A stretch of DNA of 64,000 nucleotides, taken from contig JBOZIK010000001.1 in the NCBI GenBank assembly GCA_051453625.1, positions 157,006,698 to 157,070,697 on the forward strand. Reading direction: 5' to 3'. Below, in pieces: positions 34,741 to 46,950 of this stretch (the first letter of the stretch is position 1; each line of letters begins with the position of its first letter). This DNA is from Welwitschia mirabilis (taxonomy: Eukaryota > Gnetophyta > Gnetopsida > Welwitschiales). The notes under the pieces were generated by a model. It did not search any database, was not told the DNA's origin, and worked only from the letters and a program-made list of their open reading frames with translations. Position numbers and translations under genes: made by a program.

Positions 34741-35569
34741 TAGTGGCGTTTATTTGCGGTGCATATTTATGCAACATTTATGTCCCGATTAGAATCTTGT
34801 TAACTATAAATAATATGCACAAACACAACACACTAATATATTTGAAAGTGATCCGAGTGTCGTAATCTATTAAAGGCCAAAGTATGGAAATAAAAGAGTT
34901 ACTTTCAAGATAAAAATATGATAACCCTAACCTATAGAAATAATTTGCAATGCATGGAAATGAAATAAAACACACTTGTGCAAAACTAATCTAGGATAGG
35001 AAATAGCAATGCACCTAAAATAACTAAACACATCCTTGACAAAGGTTGCCCTCATAATCTATATTATAAAAGAAGCTTGTCACTGAATCTTAAATAACAT
35101 AAAATATAAGGGAGAAGATCATTCATACATTTGAACACAAAAGAAATGATTTATATTAAAAATGCACACCACACCCATATTACAAAGTAGCTATTCCTCA
35201 AAGGAGGAAATGCCATCCAACACCAAGCTAATGTCTCTCTAAAATTATAGAATGGTTTTATAAAGCAAAGAAGCCTTTCGTTCATAAATTAAAAAATTAC
35301 AAAAAATTATTTAACATAGGCAAAATATTATTTTTCTCTACAATAAGACAAAAATCCTTGGTCTTTATGCCAAGACTTTGTGAGAAAATGAACTTTTAAA
35401 ATATTTAAAAGCCAAAAACATTCTGTAGCTAAGTTGATTGCACATCTGTAATCTACTTAAAGCTAGAGATTTGTGAGTCTTTTATCTAGCTTAGGCTTAA
35501 TATAGCTTATAAAGTCTCCAAAATATCTCTCAACACGAATGCTAGTTGTCTGTATGATCAAAGATCTAC

Positions 35570-35700
35570 CTTGTTGATATGGTGGATGTGCTGATTCTAT
35601 ACACTCTATTTTGAAAAATACTATTGGGTCTGCCTCTTACTCTACGGCTTTGGCCTAGCCTCGGCCTATCTAGTTCTACATGTATAAGGCCTACTCAATC
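35570..35700. repeat. GGCCTA-type motif cluster in A2 U3
   Basis: A locally GC-richer patch reads TTGGCCTAGCCTCGGCCTAT followed by AAGGCCTACTC, three GGCCTA units within about 45 bp (35650-35693). It sits in the U3-equivalent position where the A1 LTR has its TGTCATCC cluster. Confidence 0.6.
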
Positions 35701-37247
35701 AAAAAGATATAGAAACATCATGTGAAAATGGAAAGACATGTCAAAAACATTACATGGATGTGTAATAATAACTCCTAAAAATTGATTAAAAAATGAAAAA
35801 TGCTAAAAATATGTCCTACCCCCATAAACATTGAATTACATCCCGAATTACCTAAACATGGAAAGAAAAAAGTAAAATATGTGAGAATTTAAAAAGTTAT
35901 GTTATAGTGAACCCCATATATGGTAAAAATTCAAAGTGCTCAAATGAAAAATATAATTCAATATAATCATATAATACATATAACTAATCAATTTTGCCTT
36001 AAAAGTCACTACATTTTGACCTATGGTTTGCGAGAAAATAAGTGTGAAAGATGGAAAATTAAAAATACCTCATAAAATGCACGATTGTTTTTAACTTAGA
36101 AAATACACAATGAAATTCAAATCCGTGAGTTCCAAATTAAAGATCATGAAAAACTAATTAATATACATGAAAATTGTGTATTAAAAGGTTGAAAATCAAG
36201 ATAAAAAATTAAAAAATAGAAGGAGAGAGAAACATACCTCATTTTTGTAAATTTGATGAAATATTAAAAATCTAGACATGAAATCAGGTGGGACAACTTC
36301 AAAACACTAGTATAGTCCATAGAGGTCATTGTATCTTAAAGAAATGGGTGAAAATAACCTTAAAAAAAGAGGAAAAATCAAGAAAAACGGTTTGGATTAT
36401 GGTTATATCACATTATCATTTGGACAATAACCCTAAGATGACTCTCAGAAAAAATCAAACAATTGTTTTCTTAGTGTCATCTCACAAAAATAAAGATGTC
36501 AGCTAATAAACTTATGCTTATATATGATCATTTAAGTATCATATTTTAATTAAAAAATAGAAAATAAGAAAGAAAACCATGAAAATCATGAGAAAAAGGA
36601 AAAAATCATAAGAAAAGAAAAACTACGGCTGAAGAAAACATGCCATCTAAACTAAAACCTATTAATAAAACTTGAGTTAATGTGTTCAAGCAGAAAAGGA
36701 AAAGAAGATTAACTTAGAATTCCGAAAGGAACAAGAAAAATCATAAAACTATGAAACAAAAAATATGTTCTTTTTAATTTCAATGCTAACTAAAAATGAT
36801 ATGAACATGAATGAACAACAAGGAAACTACTAGATGATAAGGTTTTATGTAAGAATGAGAAAATGTATAAATGAATTTGAAATAACACACTCAAAAATCA
36901 AAGAAACACAAAATGAAAATGGACATAAGGAACAAGTAAAAGATTGCTTATCTATCCTAAGTATTAACATAGAAAACTCCTAAGGAAGATGTTATAAAGA
37001 CACCTGAGTAAAAATGCATGATAAAATGTTTAAACTTCATAAATTTCTATTTAAAAGGTAGTGGTTATAATGATATAAAAACTCAAGTGCTTAGAATAAT
37101 AAATGTTAAAATCAAAAGCTACATAGAAATGAATTCATCTACTCTCATCTTACAAATACACCCAAATCTTCAAAAGTAAAATAACCAAGTGGAAATACTA
37201 AGAGTCTAGAAAACAAGGAATGCTTCTGATAATACAAGAACATTACT

Positions 37248-37476
37248 AATTCCATAGCCTCAAAGTTTATTACAACTTTTTCCATGATGAGGGGAGTGTA
37301 ACCATAGTCAGTGGATTAAGGACCCATGAAGCATGACCAATTAACCCCCAAGTGGAGTTCCCATAGCTACCAACATTACTAAAGATTCTTCTTAGAAAAA
37401 TGTACCTCAGTGTGATAGAACATCATGGTAACTATTTATCTTTCTTGAAGCACAACATACAATAGATCATGGTCAT

Positions 37477-37522
<46 letters not shown>
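37248..37522 (-). repeat. Conserved 3'-region block, copy 2, followed by (CT)n
   Basis: 37248-37429 matches 9884-10068 of A1 (TTCCATAGCCTC, CCATGATGAGGGGAGTG, TTCCCATAGCTACCAACATT, ATAGAACATCATGG). A (CT)n tract at 37479-37522 follows and runs into a 100-N gap. Confidence 0.8.
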
Positions 37523-37622
37523 NNNNNNNNNNNNNNNNNNNNNNNNNNNNNNNNNNNNNNNNNNNNNNNNNNNNNNNNNNNNNNNNNNNNNNNNNNNNNN
37601 NNNNNNNNNNNNNNNNNNNNNN

Positions 37623-38271
37623 TAATAGGATTATTTTCTTTTCTTATTGCCATGTTGTTCTTCATTAATAAGTAGTTTTTGTGATACTTTTCATCATTTT
37701 TCAAGTGTATATAAACCTACAAAAGGATAAGAATTATTTTCATTAGTTACTTATGCATTATAATTAATATGAAATCTTAATTTTTAATTCTAAAGTAATG
37801 TATAAATAGAAAACATAATCACTATTATTCATGTAAACTAAATATTAATTTCTATGTTTTTAACCCATAATTATGCATAATATATATTGCTTATAATGTA
37901 GATTTTAGCTTTATCATTTCCCCCAAATACAATCTTTAACTAGTCATCTGATTAGATTGTACCTTGTTCGAATCTAATATGTATTGTGTCTTTATACCTA
38001 TTTTATTAGATTGATAAGATACTTTTTAGAATTTCATGTTCAAATTTATAACATTAAATAACATAATTTTTTGACTAAATATATTCATCATGGATAGCTA
38101 GAAACTTAGATAGTGGTAGTCACTATAATTTCTAATGAGAACATAATCATCGTATAAATGATAATTAAAGTAAATATATGATTGTTCTAATAATCTATAA
38201 TAAATGATATTACCTCTTGCTATGTATCTTCTAATGTATAAATATAATTTTTAAAATGTTAGATATAATAG
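37623..38271. other. Unassigned A+T-rich stretch before A3
   Basis: Sequence between the A2 gap and the A3 LTR. No frame or repeat is recognised. Confidence 0.5.
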
Positions 38272-39505
38272 TGTTACAAAGCCAAATTAACCTATTTAAC
38301 ATACTTGTAGAGCACATTTTTAGGTCATATTAATAAGGTTTCAAGGGATATATGCAAATTATGCAAAGATTCCATGCAGGGCATTAAATATAATAATTTC
38401 AAATACAAGAAGCTATTTTTTTGTATGATTATAAACCAAAGGATGATGATCAAAATGTATTTAAGTAAGAAAAACTAGTCATCTATACTATCATTGAAAT
38501 GATACATGCAAAATGACAAATAGCAAAGCCTAATTAACATGATCTAATGGTCATTCCATTGTCATTAGAACAACATGTATAGAACAATAAATAGTAGAGG
38601 ATATTTGATAGGTTTTTAACAATCATCCCATGTGTCATTACAATGACACCTAAAATGACAATTAATAAAGGTCGAATGACTGACATGTGCTAAGCAGTAG
38701 CTGGCAATTGGAGTGTTTGTCCACTATGTCATGGGGATGATGAACTAGATGACAAATAAAACTATTCGAAAAACTAATTCATTTATTATAAAATTGTAAA
38801 TCTAATTGCGTCTTTTCAGTTGACACCCTTTAGTGATTCTTAACCATCCATTCCAAACTATAAATAGACCCTCATGGGTCTTATTCCACATCTTTTTTTA
38901 TCCAAATTCTTGTGATGATTAGAGATTATTTGGAGGTAAGGAGATCCATCCTACTTATGATAAGGACTAACTTGATGTTAGGCAGTGGATCTTCAATTAA
39001 GGAGTTATTGTTGTAAGTGGATGTATTTCAATTTTATTAATAAAGTTATTAATTAAATTGGAACTCTTTTCAAATACTTTTTTATTTCTTTCTTATAACT
39101 TATCTTAATCACAATAAAAGTGATATGAATTTGTAATTTATACAAGGTATAAGGACTATTCTAAATGATAATAGATTGGGAATTTGATGAATTAATTGCA
39201 TTAGGTTTGCATTCATTCTACATTACATTGTATTTTGCTTCATTCCCTTCCATTGCATTTCATCTTCATCCTTGCATTATTTTATTTCATTTCCTATAAA
39301 ATTCAAAAATATATTATTCTTCTCTTTATGAAATCAATCTTTCTAAGTTCTCTTTTAGAAGTCTTCTCTAAGTATATGATATTTGGGTTAATCCCACTAT
39401 GCAAATGTGTATTGTGTGTAATTATATTATCAGCTTTTTATATGTTGCAAGTTAAACTTGGTCTTTAGAATATTGGAATTGAAAGCACAAATACACATCA
39501 CAATA
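38272..39505 (+). repeat. 5' LTR of Athila-like element A3
   Basis: Plus-strand LTR of 1.23 kb, the same length class as the A1 LTRs and recognisably related to their reverse complement at both ends (TGTTACAAAG against TGTTGCAATG at the start, then GAGCACATTTTTAGGT). A TATAAATAG box lies at 38859-38867. U3 carries the TGTCATCC/GGATGA motif cluster at 38541-38752, about 100-300 bp before the TATA box. It ends CAATA just before the primer site. Confidence 0.82.
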
Positions 39506-39508
39506 TTT

Positions 39509-39526
39509 TTATGCCATTTTCAGGGA
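39509..39526 (+). other. A3 primer binding site (tRNA-Asp-like)
   Basis: TTATGCCATTTTCAGGGA aligns with the A1 site (TGGCACCATTTTCGGGAA). A 3-base spacer separates it from the LTR end, as in A1. Confidence 0.7.
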
Positions 39527-39529
39527 AGA

Positions 39530-40973
39530 CTTCAAGGGAAAATAAAGATTACATTACTCAAGTAAGTATCTTAAATTCACTTCAAGTTGTGTATTTAAGT
39601 AGTGTTGTATTTTATTCTCTTGGATCTACTTGTAGTTACTTGATTACCTTTTTTTCTATAAGTAATTACTTGAGTATTCATTTAAAGTGTACTTTAATTT
39701 CCATTCTTTGCAAATTCTGATTTTTATTTTTTATTTCTTACAATTTCCCTTTCTTTACTTTCAAGTGCAATCTTAATTTAAGGGATTTATATTTTAATTT
39801 AACAATTTATATTTTTTGAATTTTTTTTATTTTAGGCCTACTTATTCTTTAAAGGAGATTACTAATTCTTATTAGGTCTACCCCTCACACTTCATGTAAT
39901 CTTAGGGATTATCACATTAATTATTGTTTTCAACAAACTTAGCCACACTTTGTATGTATGTGATCTAAGTAATTGCCACATTCATTTGGTGTATCCTACT
40001 CCTTGCATCTTTGTATAATCCTGGAGATTGTTGCCACTTAAATGTAAAGAAGTTCATTTGACATAATTTAATCTTATAGGGTAATGGTAAATAGCAACAA
40101 AATGAACACATTCATGAAAGAAATTTCCTTGAAGAAGTAATTAAAGAAGGTCTAATGGACTTTAATTTAAGAACTTAAGGTGAGAAAGAAAAGTTTATTT
40201 TTTAATTGAGTAAGAAGATTACTCTACATTACTATTTATTTCTCACATACTTCTCTTTCTAAACCTCTTAAAATTTTTGAAAATCAACCAGGTTCTGATA
40301 AAAGTGCTATATTTTCTCCTTTGTCTAATCATCTTAATTATTCTACCTCTATAGCATTTAATAAAACTTTACAAACTGCTAATCCTCCTTCATACAAAAT
40401 TTTAGGAGCCTCTAGTTAAAATATCACTCTAAGGGATATTTTGAGTAATAAAAAGAGGGAACTTAAAAACCCATTTAACTTATCAGCTAGAGATGATGTA
40501 GAGTTAAAAATTTTGAATGCCGATCCTACCTTTTTTAGAGAACATAATAAGGACCCATTCCAACACATAGCCAAAATTGAACAACTCATCCTTATTTTAA
40601 AAAATGGGGAAAAAAATTTTAGATAGAACCTACATGATTATATTTTCCTTTACCCTTAGAAAAAAGTGAAAAATTATATTAAAACCATAAAATAAAAAAT
40701 TCTTAATATTTGGAATCAAGTACAACATGTCTTTATCAAATGATTCATGAATGAAATAGTCATTAGGACAAGAAGAAAGGAAGTAAATAATTTTTAACAA
40801 TACCCTCATGAATATTATTCATCAACATATGAAAGATTTTTAATATCCATATCATTTAATCTAGTGAATGAGTTTTCAAAAGAAGAACTTATTGATCACT
40901 TCTATAGTGGATTGAATAGTCTAACCAAATAACTTATAGATTTTTCATGTGGTGGATATTTACTTAACTTTAC
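39530..40973 (+). pseudogene. A3 leader and gag start
   Basis: After about 700 bp of leader, the gag N-terminus is readable: KNPFNLSARDDVELKILNAD and FQHIAKIEQLIL (40460-40590), homologous to A1 gag NPFNLSPSDDVKLKKL and FQHIVDIEHLVL. A run further on (SFSKEELIDHFYSGLN-like, near 40860-40920) is in the retrotransposon gag position. It is cut by a 100-N gap, after which unrelated copia LTR sequence starts, so pol and the 3' LTR are not present here. Confidence 0.75.
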
Positions 40974-41073
40974 NNNNNNNNNNNNNNNNNNNNNNNNNNN
41001 NNNNNNNNNNNNNNNNNNNNNNNNNNNNNNNNNNNNNNNNNNNNNNNNNNNNNNNNNNNNNNNNNNNNNNNNN

Positions 41074-42120
41074 AAATAAAAGCACAAAATATCAAATAAA
41101 TGCATGCAGAATTTATAATAGTTTGGGAAACCTCCTATTTCATTCTCGATGATCAGGTTATTTCTAAGCTTGATCCGGATTTTTGTTACTCCATCAGGTA
41201 TTCTAGGTTTACCTATAACCTTTACAAATAAACTTTTCTAGGATTAGTCTCAACCTTTGAACAAACTTTTCAAGGTTTAGTTTCAAGCTTTAAATAGAAT
41301 TTTCAAGGCTTATTCTCAACCTTTCACAATACACAGTAGTGATTCAATGATGCCAATATGCATGGATATCATTTGTTCCTGATACAGTGGATTTGATGAA
41401 GCTCTTCTCTTGTAGATGTACAACAAATAAAGCACAAGATCTAACCTTGAATATAGAGACAAAATAGACAATAGATATTTGTTGTTTAGGAGTATAAATT
41501 CCAAGCCTCAATAGTAAATATTGCAAGATTTTAGTAATTTTTCATGAGTTCAAAAATGTTCTATGGTCATCTATCTCTTGGCTATTTATATTAGAAAGTT
41601 TGTAAGCTTTATTACATTTTAAATGCATTTCCAATGGCTATAAATGACTATAAATGGCTAGCAAATGGCTATTTAACAGATACATAACAGATATAAAATG
41701 GATAAAAAATTTTAGTTTCATTCCATCTGGTTGACCACTGAAAAGTCCGGTCAACCCCATCTGGTATCGTGACTTACACAAGTTACCCAAGTGAAAACTT
41801 TAACCACCCCAATTTCTTACGGGTTCATGTCTAGTCGATCCCATCTGGGTCTGGTTGATTCAAGTTGGGTCGTCCACTTGTCCTGATAAAGATCTTTCCA
41901 TTTTCTAGCATTAGGTCTAGTTGACCCCTTTAGGTGTCCGATCGACCCCATGATGATCTGCTTAAGAGTATCAGTCGCATAGTGCTTAGGTTCATTCGAT
42001 CCCATTATAAATCTGGTTAACCTCTTAACAATCAGTTTAGGAGTATTATTCCTTGGTTCATAGATTAGGTAGACTCCATCATAGGTCCAGTAAATAAAAC
42101 AGACTCTAAATTAATATAGA
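41074..42120 (-). repeat. Copia-type LTR with GGTCGACC motif cluster
   Basis: The plus-strand phrase GTTTGGGAAACCTCC, TGATCCGG-TTTTTGTTACT and TACTCCATCAGG (41119-41200) resembles the R/U5 part of plant copia LTRs, in minus orientation like C1. A TATAAATAG box on the minus strand is at about 41582-41590. Upstream (41723-42033) is a motif cluster. The inner end lies in the N gap, so no primer site is seen. The outer end is not resolved. Confidence 0.65.
41723..42033. repeat. Reiterated GGTCGACCCCATCTGG motif
   Basis: Copies, direct and inverted: CCATCTGGTTGACC (41723), GGTCAACCCCATCTGG (41749), AGTCGATCCCATCTGG (41832), GGTTGATT (41855), GGGTCG (41866), AGTTGACCCC (41929), GATCGACCCC (41940), TTCGATCCCAT (41996) and GGTTAACC (42013). 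The core GTCGAC is palindromic and contains CpG. Most variants are TpG or CpA versions of it. Confidence 0.75.
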
Positions 42121-45100
42121 CTTTCATATTTTCTAAATTATTATAATAACAAAAGGGTATTAACACTTAAATTAGCTATAGCCTAGGAATTCAAATAATA
42201 AAATAAGAACATGATATTTAGATGTACCAAGAAAAAAATATGCAAAGGAAATCCTAATAAACTTGATTTGAAAAATTACATAGTTATATCTGTCCTTATC
42301 GAATCTAAAATTAATATTAATCTTGATACTAAAAAATAATTAATATGAGTATTTATATAATAAATAAAATACTAGATATTACTATTATATTACATAAGTT
42401 TAGTAGGTAAATGCATGCATCCAAAAATTTTTTTAATAAGCTATCTTATTAATTTTAAAATATATCAAGTGAGGGATTATTAGCTTAGAATGAATTATTT
42501 AATATGATGTTGTTTACTAGGTGTAAGATAAAACGAGTTTTAATGATAGGATATTTTGTATTATATAATAAAAATATCATTTCTTACATAAGTTAAAGAT
42601 TAAAAACATCTACATTATTGTCAATATAACTCAAATACATAGTTATAAGGTCTCTTTACTATGAGTTAAAATTATTACATTAGTTGTCCATGGGACTATG
42701 AGAAAAACTAACAGCAATAATGCCAATCCTTTATAGTAATACAAGCATCACAAAACTCATAAAATAACCTATTTTTCATAAATAATTCAATGTCAATCTA
42801 TAATAATAACTATGTGAAGACCATAGTACTTAATATTAAAAACTATACCACTAATAATGTTATCAAATCTTTAGAAACTATTTCATTTAAAAAACTTCTA
42901 ATTTATTACTATTAAAAGGTTGAATATTTTTCCAATGGAATGTTGAATTGGAGGTTATAAAAGAATTTAGTTAATAAAACTAATAGTCTTATCTCTAAAT
43001 AAATTATTTGATTTATAACAAAAATATAGAAAACATTTTACAATAATAAAATATTAAATATAACAAATATTAGTTTAAAACTAATATCCATCAAGGGTGA
43101 TCATGTTGAAGAGCTATAACTTAATACATAACTAAATGAATGTCATAAATATTATTGTAAATGTTCTCATTGAAATGTAAGATTTTGTACTTATATTTCT
43201 TCATTATAAATAATGTTTTCCTGATTATTGAAATTTTATGAATATAATTTACTTTATTCACTCCATATTCTATACTTTCTTTTCAAAGAATATCATCCTA
43301 AAGCAAAACTTTGATAACTATTCTTTTATATAGAATTTAAATTCTCATTAGAATGTTTATTTCATTTCAACTCTATTATTAAATTTACTAATAATCCATC
43401 ACTATTATAAATCATAAAAGATTTGTTTTAATAATAATTAACAAAAATGAGGTAAAGGGTAAAAAACCATAATGTCAAAGTCCCATATAGAAAAATAGTA
43501 CAAGTTGTTAAACTTAAGTCATCATTGACACTAATAAAGTTCTAACATTTGTGAATGTATTTTTGTAACTTATTGCTAAATAACATCATTCGTGTTCATT
43601 ATTCTACATGAATAATCATTACCAACATATCAAATTCCTTATACATATCTTCATATGAAGAAATACATAGTTTCGTAGGTTATATATGGGCATAAGTATC
43701 CAAATTCTAAATCTAAGTATCTTATGTAGAAGAATTCATCCATGTAACACTCATAATAATAACTTTTGCATCATTGAATGTGGTAATTACCTCAAAATTT
43801 TTTTCCTTATCTTTTCCATTACTCTTTTATGTACTACTAGATTTCTTGAAAAACCCAAATGTGACTCTTCTACCTTATGAACTCAATGTTTATTTTCTTG
43901 TGATTTGTTATATTTAAATACAACAGAGGAGCCTTAATATGGTTTTTATCTTAGGGGAAAAAGAACATAAAAAATAAAATTCATAAAAATTTCAACTAAA
44001 ACATATTAGTCATGAAACTTCTTCATCTAGTGGTTAACTTTTTTTAATAAGATATTTTGCCATCATTATCTTCCATTTTTTACTACTTACTTAGAAACAT
44101 AACATTTCTAATCTTAAAGATTTCATATATGGAAAAGAGTTATTAACTAATGTTGAAAAGTTATCTCATTTTTCTCTCTATTTAAACAAGGACTTGATCT
44201 TTAATTCTTAATAACTAAATTAATAACAACTATTACTCGAATTAAAAAAATGAAATTATATAAAAATTATGAGTAGAAAAAGGTGTAATAAAAACAATTA
44301 TATGATAAAGAATATTTGACATAAAATCAGATAGCATTATCATGCTTTGGATAAGAAATTAAATTTTCAAAGCTTTAAAGCATGATATGTATAATCTTAA
44401 AGGGATAGTCTTCCATTATCCCATATAGGATTGTATGAATTCAAAACATTATTATTAAAAAAAAGGAAAATAAAATTTAATCTTAAAAATGTTATTTAAG
44501 ATTTAAAAATCCAGAAAAATAAAAGAAATATGTTTTTTTAAATGATTCATTTGTTTTTAAAAAGCTAAAAGTTAATAATTTTTCAATTTTTCTAAAGTTA
44601 AAGGACTTTATTCATTACATAAAAAAGGAAAAATGTGTAATGCTTTTCATGATGTTATACATCAAATAACAATGAAAGGATCTTCTAACTATGTTGATAA
44701 GTTAAAAGTAGTAAGTTGGCAATCTCTAAATAAGTTTAAAAGGATAATTTGAGATGTAGTATGGTCTTAAGATGATATTAATAAAATGTGAAAACTTTTT
44801 TATAATGGTTTATTTCCAACAACATTTCTAGCTCATGAGAAACTCTAAAACATGGAAATGTTATCTATCTATAATGAGGATCTCTAATGGTGATATTCAT
44901 TATACTATAAGGGATGAGATGCTATTGCATGTCATATAATTAGTATCACAATTTTTATGTAAACAAGATTTATTTTGCCAAGCTTTTAAAATCCAAGTTG
45001 TTAAGGAGGAATATGGGAATGTAGTCATTCTTGAAGATTACTACTACCACTTTCCTTAAGATTGTTCTTAATAAGAATCATAGTTATTGAACTCATTAAA

Positions 45101-46061
45101 TTTAGACCAATTGTAATTTATTGTATTGTATTTATTTTTTCTGGAATTTATATGTGTAGAAGTGAGTTCCACATGATTTAGTTCCTTTATTTTATTCATC
45201 CTATTGGAAAATGAACAATTTGGACCTGTCAAATTTGTGATTTTTATAAAATTACTAATATTTTATGTTAAGAAAAAATTTGGCTATAATAAAAATATAC
45301 TTCTTGTTTTAATATCCCTACTATGAAGTATAATTATTTAATATACAGTACCTCTAAAATTTTGATTGTCATGATTTCATGTCTATTAGATTCATTGAGC
45401 ATACTAAACCTAAAGCATTTGAGACTACCACATAGAATGATATACTAAAACTTAAGTTTTGAAATCTACAAAAAAAAAAAAATTTTTTAAAATATTATTT
45501 CTAATTTTTATAAGTAATATTTTTTTAATAATAACTTGTTCCTTTACTAACATGATATTCTAAACACTTTGGAAATTTATAAAAAGCAAAGAGAGTTTAA
45601 AGTTAGAAATGAGACCTATTAAAGAGTAAGAATTGTCAAGATAGTTTTTAACACATGTTTTGGAATTCTATTTTGGTTATGAATATTTGAAGCTAGCTTT
45701 CTTATTTGCTTGATCTCAAGACTCTCTTTTCTCATGAAGGCTCTATTTTGCTTTAAGATATAGTTGATAATAATCTAAAGAAGGGATGACATCTTCTCTT
45801 ACTCTAAGGTATAGTTGATAATAATCTAGAAATGTTACTATTAGGCTTGGTATAATAATAATAAAAACTTTTCATAATTTCATCATTTGTATGAAATCTT
45901 TAATTTTTTTGTATATTGTTATTCAATGTGAAACTACAAAAGGATTCGATAATGATAAGTTTATGTGAATATTGCATGAAGGAGAGGAAATAGTAGGATA
46001 ATAATGGAAAAGAAGAGGAAACATTTTTTAAGCAAAGCTAATTTATTATTTCTCTAGGTAA
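42121..46061. other. Long unassigned A+T-rich stretch
   Basis: About 3.9 kb with no confident gene. The 64-codon plus-strand frame at 43686-43880 shows no motif. A small repeat GGTATAGTTGATAATAATCT/GATATAGTTGATAATAATCT occurs at about 45758 and 45808. An A-run lies at 45470-45481. Some plus-strand phrases near 44990-45190 might be LINE debris but are too weak to call. Confidence 0.5.
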
Positions 46062-46066
46062 GTACT

Positions 46067-46937
46067 TGACAGGCTTGGAATTTAACTAAAAATACTATAA
46101 AATAGTTAACTACTTTCAAAAAAAATGCTTAAAAAGAAACTATTATATTAATGAAATGCTAGAAAAACATACAACTAAATTACCACATCTACACACAAAT
46201 TTTAATCATTAATAATTTTTGTATGGAGATTACTTTTCTTTCTGCTTTTGACTTCAAATAAAGACTTTTCTTATTTGACCAAGATACATACTTTATCAAG
46301 AATGATCATTCTTAGCAAAAAGGTGTTCTAATAGTAACTTTTCTAATAAACAAAAAATTAGAGAATATTAGGAAATAAAATAACTAGAATAAAGAATACA
46401 TAGCCATATTATCTACATCAGTTTTTCCTAACTGATACACTATCTTAATATTAACTCTAGCTAACATCAATATTAAGAGCAAGGAAAAAATAGCATGTAA
46501 CTTTTTCAAATTACACATTTTAGAAACACAATATTCTTTTCAAAATAACATATCTTGTATTACTTATCAAGAAAATATAATGATTATCTTCCTCTTGTGT
46601 TTTCACAATAGGTGGTGGAGCTTAGGAAATCATGTTATGGTACTTCCACTATAATCTCTTCACCTAAGATGTGCTTTCTAGCTCTTCTCTAAGACTTCAA
46701 AAAGATCTATTTTCCTCCTATAATATGCCCATTTATAGATGTGGTGATAGAGAGTTTGTTATCCCTTCTTTTGTATCACCTATCAAGTTGTACCTAACTG
46801 ACCTGCATCATAAAGTTAGCTTATAATAATCCATAATATATTATAATAATGTCATAATATATTGCTTACATTTTAACATATTCTTCATTAATTTGATAAG
46901 AACACAACATAAATGTACATTCATTTCTTGATCATTA
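46067..46937 (-). repeat. 3' LTR of G2
   Basis: 871 bp, matching 58465-59346 with small indels. It starts TGACAGGCTTGG (plus strand). A minus-strand TATAAAT box is at 46731-46737. On the minus strand the sequence just inside, GTGTAGGAGAAAC (46938-46950), is a plausible polypurine tract. Confidence 0.9.
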
Positions 46938-46950
46938 GTTTCTCCTACAC

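Larger units (their letters stand above)
34755..37522 (-). mobile_element. 3' end of Athila-like element A2
   Basis: An LTR-like region from about 34755 to about 35930 shares its layout and some wording with the A1 LTR on the plus strand (CTTGACAAAGGTTGCCCTC against CTTAATAAAGATTACCCTTG, GCTTGTCACTGAATC, CCATCCAACACCAAG). It is followed by a 3' internal region (36900-37430) clearly homologous to A1 9540-10068. So it is a different Athila-like family in minus orientation. The element is broken at the 37523 gap, and no pol is seen. The exact LTR ends are not resolved. Confidence 0.65.

Noticed and set aside
43686-43880. 64-codon plus-strand frame as a gene
   Set aside because: No motif, no start context and no conservation visible; expected by chance in 3.9 kb.
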